Assembly: GCA_037447655.1 (NCBI GenBank)
Contig: JBBHKE010000597.1
Coordinates: forward strand, 86,083-150,082
DNA: 64,000 bases
Direction: 5' to 3'
From: Zygnema cylindricum
Taxonomy: Eukaryota > Streptophyta > Zygnematophyceae > Zygnematales > Zygnemataceae
The position numbers and the translations under genes are program-made. Shown one piece after another: positions 1 through 10,470 of the stretch. Below the pieces are notes generated by a model. It worked only from the letters and a program-made list of their open reading frames with translations. It had not been told where the DNA came from and ran no database searches. Every line of letters begins with the position of its first letter. Within the stretch, counting starts at the first letter, position 1.

Positions 1-145
1 AATTGTTTGCGTGGGTGCTTGTTTGCGTGAATTTGAAGACTTCCTGAGTGATTTGATTATTAGATTTGGCGGTGGGAATTTGCACACTGACCCTGAGTAG
101 GGTCCGGCATCTAGTTGCATTCGGATAAGAGGACTGTCTGTTTAC
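1..145 (+). other. Leader of gypsy element A, 5' end outside window
   Basis: No coding sequence is recognised here. The stretch precedes the first plausible gag ATG at 146. It is probably the untranslated leader or the end of the 5' LTR of element A. I could not identify a primer-binding site or LTR boundary with confidence. Confidence 0.35.
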
Positions 146-1515
146 ATGCCAACAGACTGGAACAATTTACCATTTCCAGCTGGTACCACTAGGAGCTCCA
201 GTCTTTACCGTGGACCGGATCAGGATTTGATTCCGGCCCGCTCACCTCCTGTCCAGCTTTAGATCATACTGGTCAGTCTGCTCAGTCTTAGCTTACGGGT
301 TCACCCGACTCTAGATTTGGTATTACCACAACATATAGATCTACATCATCTATCTCCTCATCCTTTTCCCATAGCTGGGGGGAAGATTCGGATATAGACT
401 CCTTTGATATCCGGGATCTAAATCTACCACCTTCGCTTTTGCTTTTGAGCGGAAACATACACACAAACTCCGATTCCTATTTTGGGGATATGGCCTCGCC
501 CATAGACACCGGAGGAGGTAGAAATCAGTTTTGTTTTTCAGGTCTCAAGGACATTATGTCCTTGTCACATTTTCAAATGCTTTTTGATACCGAGATGCGT
601 GATCTCGCATTCCGGTATCAAGACCGTTATGATTTACGGGTTGCTTTTTCGTTACTTGGGCGATACCTTAGGGGATCTGCCCTATCCCTATATACACGGA
701 AATATGCGGCAATTTGTGCTATGACAGAAATGGCACCCGCATATTCTGGATCTTTAGCCATAACAGGCAGTCCATAAATTCTTTTCCAAGCTGCGGTACC
801 CGCAGTTTATGACTCTGCAAGTAACAAAATTTCACCGGAAATACCTGAGGTCCCTCATCAGTTCGCCGTTGCGGCTCGGGCAGCAATTCCAGCTCGCCCT
901 GCAATGCTGGTTCCACTAAGGGATCCGGTATCGTTTGTCTTCAGTTTATTATAGGAAGAGTACCGAATGCAGAATCCCGATCAGGTTAAAGAACTAATGA
1001 ATTTTGAACGTCGCTCAGGCGAAACCGCTCCGGCATTGCGAGCACGTATGGAAACATTACGTGAAGCACTGCCAGATCTCATGTCAGACGCAGAGGCAGT
1101 TCAAAAATTTGTGGGGCAATTTCCCACCCAATCTCGACGTTTCATTCAAAGCCATTTGACTGAGGCATATGGCCTCAAATTTACCTTCGAGCAGGCTGCA
1201 GAGTATGCCGTACGGTATGAAATGCAGACCAGCTGGTGGGACGCTCATGAGCGACCCAAATCTTCTCCTAATGCAAACCCGAATCCTAATCCTAATCCAC
1301 GCAACCCATGGCCCAATCCGAGACCCCCAAGGACTCCAGCCATGGGAACATTACCAACAAACCCTAATGTTCGTATATGTTTTCGATGTGGTAACACTGG
1401 TCACGACGCACGTAGCTGTCCGGATAAGACCGCCACATGTACTCATTGTAATCAAACGGGTCATTATGTACATCGATGTCACATTAAAAATCTCGATTTC
1501 AGTTATCAAAATTAA
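146..1515 (+). pseudogene. Ty3/gypsy element A gag (capsid plus two CCHC zinc knuckles), broken
   Basis: Gag, the RNA-binding structural protein. A reading frame opens at an ATG at 146 and stops at 260. A second frame is open from 292 through a Ser-rich stretch into a retrotransposon-gag-like region around 540-700. It is broken by stops at 775 and 949. The last part, 967-1515, is Arg/Glu-rich, then Asn/Pro-rich, and ends in two CCHC knuckles: CFRCGNTGHDARSC followed by CTHCNQTGHYVHRC. Spacing C-x2-C-x4-H-x4-C is intact in both. The next block (protease) continues in the same frame, so gag and pro were probably one polyprotein. The gene cannot make full-length Gag as it stands. Confidence 0.8.
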
Positions 1516-2578
1516 ATCAAAAGCGGTGGTATACCCGCTCGCTCGGCAAATTTGATCACTCCACCCAAAGGAGTGGAGAAAGACAACCCTCCAAAAATCA
1601 GCAGAAGGGACCGAGAGAAAGCCGAGATGTAGGCCACCGTAGCGACTATGATGAAGGAGCAGTTTGCCGCGCTTATGTTGCAGGTCAAACCGCAATTAAT
1701 CGGAATGGCTCGAACTGTGGTCCACATGCCCTCTTTTGCTAGGCGATCTCTTCGGAAGTCCACTGTTCAACAGCGGGCGGCTCAGTTTAAAGGGACTCCC
1801 GATCATAATCGTGAGTCAAAATCCATTAACACGCGTATCCCACTATCATTTGCTAAAGAACCCCGCTCCCCTATTCCAAAAACGGCTTCAAGCATCACCG
1901 TTGAAGCATTAACTATATTAGAGAGGAACATACAAGACACATATAAGGTCAAAGAACGGTTGTCCATCTTGTCCACCATGCTTCTGGAGATGGATAACAA
2001 CGAAAAAACTATAGATCTAACTCCTTCAGCAGTTGCGTTACAAGCATTACAAAGCCATCGTAGTGCTCTCTCCCTTCAAGCTATTACTCTTGAAGAGCGA
2101 TCTAGTCTCACTCCTCACATCAGTTTTCTAGATAACAAATTGGGCGTGTTCACAAGTAATGGGTTTGCTCCGGTACTTCCCCTCATGGATACAGGTGCAA
2201 AGCCAATTATCCTTGGTTCTGATTTTGCCATCAAAATAGGTCTTACAGCAGATAAGCTACAACCCACTACCACACGTCTATTGACTTCCGCGGGTACCAC
2301 AGAGCTAGTTCTCGGTATTACGATAGACCCAATTTGTTTTCAGTTTCAGAGTCAGTCAGCGACGGAATTCGCAGAAATTTATGCTCACGCCTTGGTCACG
2401 AAGTGTAGTGACTATGAATGCTTGGTTGGTCAAGACTTTATCTTCCGAGTTGGGGGGGGGGGTTGATATGCATGATCAAACATTTTCGTACAGACCTAAC
2501 AATTTTCCGGAATGCAAAATTTGCTTACCCTTATCTCGGCTCGACAACCCATGCCAACTACGGCACATTCGGCGCTGA
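1516..2578 (+). pseudogene. Element A linker and aspartic protease, broken
   Basis: Retroelement aspartic protease, which would mature the polyprotein. Frame 1 continues from gag with a stop at about 1630, then runs open 1648-2466. The active-site loop is LMDTGAKPIILG near 2187-2220, with the catalytic Asp-Thr-Gly kept. The second conserved block is LVGQDFIFRVG near 2420-2455. An 11-base G run at 2452-2462 then shifts the frame. The flap-end motif VDMHDQTFSYRP resumes in frame 2 and stops at 2576. About 150 residues between the zinc knuckles and the active site match nothing I know. The G run is either a slippage lesion or a site where homopolymer length decides the frame. Confidence 0.8.
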
Positions 2579-3806
2579 TCTTGCCAGCCTATGCCGCAGT
2601 TGGCATAGGTGTAGACATCCTTGAATCTCTAACAACGGATGAAATCTACCCCAGATTCCCCAAGTTTACCATAATTATTTAGTAAACCCGGATTTACCAT
2701 TGACTCTTTAGATTTTGACCGACTATATAAATTTACTATACCAATTCCTTTATTTAGTATGCCAGATCCACCCTCCGGTGCAATAGATCCTTCCGAGTTC
2801 TTGCCCATTAAGTGGACATCGGTCAAATTACAACCTCACCAAAACGGTCTCGTTATCTTAGACCTTTTTTCGAGAATAGGGACTTCACTTCTCTCTTGCC
2901 TTCGGAACGGTCTTCTGATAAAACCTTACTATTCCGTAGATATTGATCCTTTAGCCAGGCGCGTTTAGTTGCACCACTGTCAAGTCTTGCACGAACAACA
3001 TCCTCATCTCTTACCCCAGTCTGTGTTCCACGATATGCATTCGGCGTTGGCACAGGATATTCGGCTAATAGGGAATAATCATTTAATGGAAATTGAACCA
3101 ATTGATCTCCTCTTTGCCGGATGGGAATGTCAGGGTATGTCTAGGGCCGAGAAAGGTTTAGGTCTTGTAGATCCGCGCACTAAGCTGTTCTTCGAGGTGG
3201 TTCGTCTGATCCATTTATTCCAAAAATTGGATCGTCCTTTTGGATACATCTTAGAGAATGTAGCAGCTTACAATGACCCCCGACCTACGGGCCTCGCAGA
3301 TTTTAAACGCATTGAATCGTTAATTGGACCACCACTGATCATTGATGCCGCACGCCACGGTTCACTGGCCCACTGGGTTCGTTCCAAGTGGACTAACCTG
3401 GTGGACATGGGTCGGCTCCGAGAAGCTAACCTTGCTGTCCGTCCACCTAACCTTTCCATTCAGGATGCACTTCTTCCATTTCATAAGGTCCAGACATGTA
3501 TCAGACAGACTATCCTCTTGCATTTGGTCTTAACATCCCGGGCCAACCACTACGTGCACTGCCTACACTAGTTGCATATCCACATTCTCACGCATACTCT
3601 AACAATGGACCGGGCATGCTTCAGAATACTCATAGAAGCAGCTTAGAAGAACCTACTGCCACAGAACGAGAACATCTCTTACATTTCATCTCAGACACTA
3701 CTGCTGCTCCGGACTCACCGAGAGGAAGCGCTGCACCTTACTTGGTCGTGTCATGGATCCCCAATCACTGTCATTTGTCTTAGGCGTGGGGTTCGCCGCT
3801 GGATGA
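2579..3806 (+). pseudogene. DNA cytosine-5 methyltransferase domain (Dnmt3-like) inside gypsy element A, frameshifted
   Basis: C5-cytosine methyltransferase placed between protease and reverse transcriptase. Frame 2 carries the SAM-binding motif I, ILDLFSRIGTSLL (about 2858-2896). An acidic SVDIDPLARR follows, then a TAG at 2966. Next come the catalytic-loop motif AGWECQGMSRAEKG (about 3119-3160), motif VI YILENV (about 3245), and a motif-VIII-like GSLAHWVRSKWTN (about 3360-3397). The frame then moves to frame 1 near 3500 for PTLVAYPHSHAY and EPTATEREHLLHF (motif IX-like). It moves to frame 3 near 3717 for motif X-like RCTLLGRVMD, ending at 3804. Catalytic Cys is present, but the usual Pro-Cys is Glu-Cys here. 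It is inactive as read, with one stop and two frameshifts. The Ala-His-x-x-Arg motif resembles Dnmt3/DRM more than Dnmt1. Confidence 0.88.
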
Positions 3807-3965
3807 TATGCACAGAACCGTCCGTCTCAATCAGCTGGGGGGGGGCATACACCATTTAAACACACAGCTTCCAAGTCCTCACCTTCTCTTCGAGGTACAA
3901 TTTTTCAGCTTGCTCTTTTTCCTTTTCCCGCTAAGTCTGACACAGATCACACTATTTATGATTTT
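3807..3965 (+). other. Spacer with G run between methyltransferase and RT of element A
   Basis: Non-coding as it stands. It contains a 9-base G homopolymer near 3837-3845, a second G run at a domain border of this element. It is probably decayed linker coding sequence. Confidence 0.4.
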
Positions 3966-4905
3966 TTGGAACCTAGTCACATGAGTTGGTCTCTCCCAGC
4001 ATACACGGCCGCTAGATCTCAAGTACCGCTACGGGCATCACCACACTGGACAGCTGCCTTTCTGTCTAGAAGTTGGCATTATGCAGTAAATTGTTTGCAT
4101 CAGCTTCCTGTCGAGTATGAGTTGGGTCACTCCTTGATAGGAGATGAACAGCCAGCATTTGCACAAGCCATGGAAGCCATGACCATTAACACGCCTGAAA
4201 AATCGACATGGAAATTCGGAACTGGACTAACCGAAACTAAACACGAACTGTTAGATGAAGTCATAAACCAAAACGTAGACGCATTTGCTTTCTCCATGAA
4301 AGACTTAGGTCGACACACCTTTTACAAAATATCTATTGACTTGGAAGATGACAGACCTATATTTAAGCCCAAGCATCGTCTATCCGAAACCGAATGGGAG
4401 TCCGTAGACAAACGATGCGCAGAGTTAGAAGAGGCAGGTCTGATTTATAGGTCCGATTCCACTTTTGCGGCACCCACCGTCATGCCTCGTAAGAAAGACG
4501 CGGAGGGGAATTTTACAGAACGTCGCATGTGTGGGGACTATCGAGAACTGAATTCACGTACAATCCAAGACCGACATCCAATGCCGTTGGCCGAGGACAT
4601 TTTTGATCACGTGGGCGGAGCTAAATATTTTAGCAACCTATATCTGCGACGGGGATTTAATCAAATCGAAATAGAAGAAAAAGATCTACACAAAACTGTT
4701 TTTTGGGGTAATGACGGACGTTGGGAATGGGCGGTTATGCCCTTTGGACTGAAGAATGCACTGGCAGTCTTCCAAAAAGTCATGGACTCAGTCTTAAGGG
4801 GGTGGAATTTTGCCCGTTGCTATATCGCCGATCCTATCATCGCTTCAGCCTCTATAGAGGAACATGCATTGCATATAGAGTGGGTGTTGTAGGAATTAAA
4901 AAAAA
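3966..4905 (+). pseudogene. Element A reverse transcriptase, catalytic aspartates lost
   Basis: Ty3/gypsy RT palm and fingers. Recognisable blocks in frame 3 are the DDRPIFKPKHRLSETE entry, RMCGDYRELNSRTIQDRHPMP, YFSNLYLRRGFNQI, MPFGLKNALAVFQ and CYIADPIIAS. In active enzymes the third reads L-D-L and the last Y-x-D-D. Here the first catalytic Asp is Tyr, and the YxDD box is Y-I-A-D-P. This RT would therefore be dead even without the TAG at 4890. Just after that stop, an 8-base A run (about 4897-4904) shifts the frame, and the thumb continues in frame 1 from 4906. The methyltransferase lies directly upstream and RNase H directly downstream. Confidence 0.9.
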
Positions 4906-5706
4906 GTGGGACTTAAATGTCATCCTGCCAAATGTACCTTTGGGGCCGAAGGGGTCCCATACCTTGGGCATTTTATCTCATCTGAGGGAATTACTCCGGT
5001 AGAAGTCAAAGTTGAAGCAATTAGTAAACTACCGGCTCCAACTGATTTGATTAGCCTGCGTGCATTTTTAAGGTTAGCCAATTATTACCGGCGGTTTGTT
5101 CCTAGTTTCAGCACGCTTGCATCTCAATTAAATGAACTCTTGAAGAAATCAGTCCCGTTCACGTGGGGACCCTCTCAGATTGAGGCATTTCAGGGATTAA
5201 AGGACGCACTGTCTACCGCTCCCATCCTCCGTCCCCCAAATCATAAATTCTTGTTTTGTCTAAAAACTAAGTTTGGTAAGCCCGGTATTGCCGCTATCCT
5301 AACTCAACGCGAACTCCCAAGTGAGGAGTACGTGGTTGCTTACGCCAGTAGAAGCAACAATAAAGCGGAATCAAATTACAGTAGTTACGAGGGAGAATGC
5401 CTTGCCGCAGTTTGGGGTATTGTGCATTTCCGACATTATCTGTATGGCAAGCCTTTTACCCTTCTTACTGACCATCAACCATTGCATTGGCTCATGACCA
5501 ATGAAAAGTTATCTGGCAAATTAGCCCGTTGGGCTCTTATTTTACAGAAGTATGACATGGAAATAATCCATCGACCCGGGCTCCTCAGTTTGAATATCGA
5601 CGGCCTCTCAAGGAACCCTTTGCCCCACTCCAATTATAACAGTGTACGACAGGATTTTGATGACGTATCAATTGCCTCCTTATCAGCCAAAGCACATTTG
5701 ATTTAA
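4906..5706 (+). pseudogene. Element A RT thumb and RNase H
   Basis: Continues the pol polyprotein in frame 1. LKCHPAKCTFGAEGVPYLGH is the end of the RT palm and RAFLRLANYYRRFVPSF is the connection. RNase H follows, with YVVAYASRSNNKAESNYSSYEGECLAAV split across adjacent blocks, then LLTDHQPLHWL and NIDGLSR. The usual first catalytic T-D-A-S is replaced by L-K-T-K, so RNase H is also probably inactive. A TAA at 5704 interrupts the frame. The following 100 bases stay open in the same frame into integrase, so this was one ORF. Confidence 0.88.
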
Positions 5707-6813
5707 AGTTTTGCCGCACCGACAAACCACAAAACCGAACACGATCCATGGCGGGACAGTGCTTTAATTTTTTTTCTATCTACTCAGTCTTTTCGGGCGG
5801 GCACCCCACCAATGGAAGAGGAGCGTGTTTGTAAGAGAGCCCAAAGTTATTTATGGATGGGGGGCTCACTTATTCGTCTTCTCTCAGATGGAAGTCACTG
5901 GCATGTCCCACTGCCACCGGAGCGACTATCACTAATCAATCTAATTCATACTGACCTTGGACACTACGACACCAAACGGACTTTGAGTCTGGTACAGGCA
6001 TGGTATTGTTTGTCCGGCATGCAGGCTGATGTGGCGGCTGTGTTGGAGGAATGCAGCACATGTGACCGGCTACGAACTTCATTTTCTAACCGACAGACCT
6101 CCCTTCAGTCCTTGCCTATTCGTGGTCTCTTTTAGAGGTGGTCGTGTGATCTTGCAGGTCCCTTTCCCATTTCCCGGAGGGGCAAACAATACTTCATGGT
6201 AATGATCGAGAATTTCAATAAATGTGTGGAAGTTGTAGCACTCTCGCAGAAAACTGCCAAACTTACCACCGTAGCTTTCAAAGAGCACGTGCTCCTACGT
6301 TATGGAGCCCCTGCAGAAGTACTTACTGACCAAGGAACCGAGTTCCGTGGCGGATTTCAAGAGATGCTGGACGAGGCGTTAATCGATCATCGACGGACGA
6401 GCAGAGATCATCCTCAAGCAGACGGTTTGGCTGAGAGAGCTGTACAAACCTTTAAGCGTGCTTTGCGTAAACATTGCTTAGAAAAACAGATTACGGTGTG
6501 GGATGAATCATTGGGATATATTGTCATGGGTTATCGCATGTCTGTACTGGCCAGCTTGGAAAATTTCAGCCCCTACTATGTGTTGTTTGGTCGAAAACCA
6601 CTACTAGGTAAGAATGTACAGAAAGTCGCGAGCTTACCTCTACCTTTTATATATGATTCTTTGTTTTTGGAAGAACTAACTAACCGAGCATTCCTTTTTG
6701 ATAGAGAAATGCCCATGGCTTTTGAAAACTTTTAGATTGCCCAACATCGCGACCTCTTATGGTTTGCAACAACTCGCTGTGGCAGTTACCGGCCACTACA
6801 AAAACCCTTTCGG
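5707..6813 (+). pseudogene. Element A integrase (HHCC, DDE core), two in-frame stops
   Basis: Retroviral-type integrase in frame 1. The zinc-binding HHCC region is in 5940-6070 (H-x4-H in HTDLGH, later CSTC). The catalytic core includes DLAGPFP (about 6145), VLTDQGTEF (about 6320) and the Glu in HPQADGLAERAVQTFKRAL (about 6410-6460), so the D,D,E residues are all present. TAG at 6133 falls between the zinc finger and the core. Another TAG at 6733 falls before the C-terminal domain. A related integrase on the minus strand (20341-21339) has Tyr where 6133 is a stop. The frame continues into the PHD-bearing C-terminus. Confidence 0.9.
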
Positions 6814-7218
6814 GTGGGGGATTACGTTTATTTGCGACGACAAACTTTTGATACACTCGACACGGATGTTTCAGCTCACATCTTGAGGATAACAAAAATT
6901 GACCCGAATGGATTATTAAGCTCACAAGAGGCCGACACGCAAACTTTGTGGGAGCATTCAAAGAATTGTGCCCCCTGCTATCTACCCGATCTTTCCCACA
7001 CCATTGACCCATGGCGGATGGCGATTACCGAGGCCACTGAGTGCCACTTATGCCTGCGATCTGATGGAGAAACAACAATGCTCCTTTGTGACTATTGCAA
7101 TCTGGGATTCCATGTGGAGTGTTTGGTTCCACCTCTGCACACTATCCCGGCTAGACAGTGGTTTTGCCACGAGTGTCACGACCTACCGGCTGTCCTTACC
7201 AGCGTCCCTGCAGACTAA
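6814..7218 (+). pseudogene. Element A integrase C-terminal domain fused to a PHD finger
   Basis: The last 134 codons of pol, open in frame 1. Residues 1-60 are the integrase C-terminal barrel (GDYVYLRRQTFDTLDTD and ILRITKIDPNGLL, then NCAPCYLPD). Residues 78-125 form a C4HC3 PHD zinc finger: CHLC, then LLCDYC, then HVEC, then WFCHEC. All eight ligands are present in the usual spacing. PHD fingers read histone H3 tails, so this module could steer integration to marked chromatin, taking the role a chromodomain plays in chromoviruses. That role is inference. The PHD itself is clear. Confidence 0.85.
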
Positions 7219-7223
7219 GGAGT

Positions 7224-7236
7224 TGGGGGGGGGGGG
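7224..7236 (+). other. Polypurine tract of element A
   Basis: A G homopolymer of about 12 bases lies five bases after the pol stop codon and directly before the LTR-like repeat. This is the expected place for the plus-strand primer. It is unusual in being pure G. Confidence 0.6.
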
Positions 7237-8475
7237 AATTCCATCCTTACTTACTTGATCTTGTTTTTTCTTTTCTTTCCTGGCTAAGTCCATGTGTTAG
7301 GAATAATTTGTTTCTTTTCCGGCAAATTTATTTATTATTTCTTGCAGTATATATGATTTGTTCTCTGATTGTGGTCATAAATACTGTACATATGTAATGG
7401 TCATTCATTTGCTGGTGTTTTTTGGCGACCCACGCGGGATGTGATGCATGCCATTCACGGTTGTACTGTCATGCACGACAGCTGTCATGCCGTAAGATGT
7501 CAGCAGGAATTGTGATTAAATCATGTACTAATTGAAGTTTCGGTGACATGACTAGTACATACCCGAGGGTACAACTAGAGATTCGTACAGGACAAAGGTC
7601 GAAATATACTCTCGTACGGAACTACGGGAACACAATCTGAAATCAGTGTGGAACTGGACCACGGTACGGCATCAGACGTCAGGAATTCAAACGGCCACAA
7701 ACGGAACTGGACCACGGTACGGCATCAGACGTCAGGAATTCAAACGGCCACAAACTTGACAGGTGTCTAAAGTCATGAACCCTTGGAGGTTCATGCATCA
7801 TTTTTGCTTAGTTTAGGGAGGGCTTTTATCCTCGAGGTGTAGATGTAAGGCAGTCGGAGGCGGCCATGCAGCGGTCGTCTCTTGAAACTGGCAGCGTTTT
7901 AACATAGAAGCCTGCCTACTCAGAGACATGTAGGAATTAGTGTAACCGTACAGATTAGTGAAAGCATAGAATAAATGCCATTTGGCAAGATAGAAACGTT
8001 TGCAAATTAAGTACGCGAATCCAACATTGGAAGGTTGTCGTTTTTTGACAAGCATTATTCTCGGGATTTGTCGAACTCTACTGTTAGGGTTTCACCTGAA
8101 TATTTAGTGACAGGCTAGTTTTTGAGTTAGGGTTTTTCCTTTTTCAGACCCATAGTTTCATGCTTGTAATTGTCTCTGAGCTTCTCCTTTATTTGTATTA
8201 AGACCTTACCTAATCTACCGGCGTAAGCCAGCCTGCAAGGTTTCCCTCCAGACTATTTTCTACTTGCTGTGATTTGTGAATTGTGTCTGTGGACTTGGCG
8301 TTTTCTTGCTGTCTAGACGCTGACAGTATGGGCTGGTACTCACCTTGTCTGGCCTTGGAGGAATGCCGGTTATCTCGGCTCTTTCATCCAGCTAAGGAAG
8401 GGTTCTTACCAGCTGATTCAACTCCTATAGGGAATATTGATGACTTCAGGGCCTAGTGGCTACTGTTGCAAATAT
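7235..8475 (+). repeat. 3' LTR region of element A plus short leader-like segment
   Basis: The first 246 bases (7235-7480) recur almost unchanged at 8476-8708. Within this block there is a TATA-like stretch near 7346 and a perfect 53-bp tandem duplication (7651-7703 and 7704-7756). The right boundary of the LTR is not clear. 8330-8455 holds a small open frame starting MGWYSPCLALEE that could be a leader remnant. A possible reading is LTR, short internal remnant, second truncated LTR. No other gene is seen. Confidence 0.5.
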
Positions 8476-8708
8476 GGAATTCCATCCTTACTTACCTGAT
8501 CTTGTTTTGTCTTTTCTTTCCTGGCTAAGTCCATGTGTTCGGAATAATTTGTTTCTTTTCAGGCAGATTTATTTATTATTTCTTGCAGTATATATGCTTT
8601 GGTCACAAATACTGTACATATGTAATGGTCATTTATTTGCTGGTGTTTTTCGGCGACCCACGTGGGATGTGATGCATGCCATTCACGGTTGTACTGTCAT
8701 GCACGACA
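8476..8708 (+). repeat. Second, truncated copy of the element A LTR start
   Basis: Direct repeat of 7235-7480. It ends abruptly at GCACGACA, where the minus-strand gypsy B begins. The junction at 8708/8709 cuts both elements, which suggests a deletion or illegitimate join. Confidence 0.65.
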
Positions 8709-10247
8709 TGGGAGTAAATGAGAAAGGACCTATAGCTTTCCCGTTGTGGTCCCTCTGATTCATTTTATGCTTGTCCTATCTTTGCATCGAGGTGGAATTG
8801 CGGAGTTTGCGACCATTGTCTCCTACCCCAACATCCTAAGCCTCGGAAAGGGAAGTTCGGGTATGGTGGCCATTTGGGGGTTCCAAATCACATGCCAAAA
8901 AATCATCATCATTAGCACTCGCTGTACTTTGAAGCTCAAGCTCCGTAAGTTTTTGGAACAACTCCTATTTCAGTTTTTGGAGTCTTTGTGCTGGCGTGAG
9001 CGGAGCAAGTCGAGAAGAAGATCCCAAGCGGAGGGCAGCCAACTCTGCAGCCATTGCGGTTAGTTGCTGACTCTGCTGCTGGATGATGAATTCCGGTGTA
9101 AGTCTTGTTGTAGCCACCGATGTTTGCTCTGGTTCCTCCTATGTAAGCGGATCTCAGCGTCCCCAAGGATAGAGGAGTTTAAATGGAAGAGGGATAACGT
9201 CAGTTTCTCCTTTTCCAGTGAATAGGGTGAACTGGATCATTTATTTAGGAACTCCATTCTTTCGGAAACATTGCGTTTCTTTATGCTTGAGGAAGCCGCA
9301 AGCCTTGCATTTCGTTCCTTCGAACGTGTATTTACCGTGGACTTCATTTAAGATCTAGTCGTCATCAAACTTTGGAAATTTGATTTGTCGCAGCTAGTAT
9401 TGCGACATTTTGTCGGTTTCTCCTCGAAGAGTCGGACGGTAAGTGTCCTTGGTTACTTGCGTCTTCTCTCTCCCCCCTTCCCTTTTTAGCCTTTCTTGCT
9501 GCTTGCGGGTCCTTTCTGCACGTTCTTTCTCCCATTACTTTAGCTTGAAGGCCTGCTCCGGTTTAAGTTTCCGTGTGCAGTGCTTCCACCCATGGCTTGT
9601 TTGGTGACAATTTAGGCAATTGTAAAGAAAAACTCTTTCGTGTACTCCCATTGCTAGTTCTGACACGCAGTCAGCTACTTGCTTCCCTCTAAGCTTCCTC
9701 AAAGCTTGAAGTTCAGCCTTTTCCTCCTCACTCAAGAAGGTCTCCCCGGCGAATCCTGCAAAATTTGTGCCGGACTTGCCGGTCACGACTTTCTCCCTTG
9801 CTTCACTATGGACGAAATAGTTGTACAACTTTATCGCCACCAACAAAATTTCCTTGGCCGAGGGATTAATGTCCTGAATTAATTGTCTGGCAATCCAATT
9901 ATCCAGAGTAGTGTGCCCGGTGGGCCTGAATGAATTATGGACTGCGATGAAATATTTGGCTGCCATAGCCGGATGATCAATAGTGGATAGCTTTGTCTTC
10001 TGACAAATGTTGGATAGTCGCTTAAAGAGGGTCTGTGGAGTCTTGTTCTTCAAACATCGGAATTCCGTGAATTCCTAGATTGCAAACTCGTTCTTTTTGG
10101 TATAAAGGAGTCTTTAGATGTTAAGCAGAGTGGTACAAGGATGGGGATTATGAACCATGCGAGTTGGTGCTTGGGCTACATGAATGGCTTGTAGCAGGTT
10201 AACATAGGCACCTCATTGTGCTTGTTGTTTCAAGTTTTGGGTGAAGG
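8709..10247 (-). pseudogene. Gypsy B gag C-terminal half with CCHC knuckle, truncated
   Basis: Minus-strand gag of a second gypsy family, collinear with element C at 25238-27560. It has a capsid-like block (TPQTLFKRLSNICQKTKLST, IQDINPSAKE) and a zinc knuckle CLNCHQTSHGWKHC near 9580-9640. Further on are a second Cys-rich stretch and a Gln/Leu-rich segment predicted to be coiled coil. It is interrupted by stops. It is truncated at 8709 before protease, so any methyltransferase that B carried is lost. It is useful as the empty-site reference for the insertion in element C. Confidence 0.75.
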
Positions 10248-10470
10248 TACATCGCGCATCGTTATTAGTGTCAAAGTTTAAATAGCGTAAAAAAAAACAA
10301 TAGTGTTATTGATTCTAATTTAGTGTCAGAAACATGGCAGATTATGGTCCATGTCCTTAAATAGAGTTGCTAATTTAATTTCAAAAATCATGTATACTAA
10401 TTGCGAGAAAAAATCAAGATTTTAAGAACCCAAATTAGAGTTAATAACACTAATAACGATGCACGGTGTA
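10248..10470. mobile_element. TA-flanked MITE (Tc1/mariner-like) inside gypsy B gag
   Basis: A 223-bp AT-rich insertion with terminal inverted repeats: left TACATCGCGCATCGTTATTA, right ending in TAATAACGATGCACGGTGTA. The uninterrupted gag of element C near 25046-25060 reads across the insertion point with a single TA. Here TA is present on both sides, so a TA duplication is directly supported. It has no coding capacity. The ends share CACCG with the array at 16697-17884 but differ internally. Confidence 0.8.

Noticed and set aside
2579-3806. Bacterial restriction-modification gene or contaminant
   Set aside because: It is collinear with gypsy gag, protease, RT and integrase, has Dnmt3-like motifs, and is repeated in a second gypsy family.
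6814-7218. Host PHD-domain gene
   Set aside because: It is in frame with the integrase barrel and the same fusion recurs in gypsy D.
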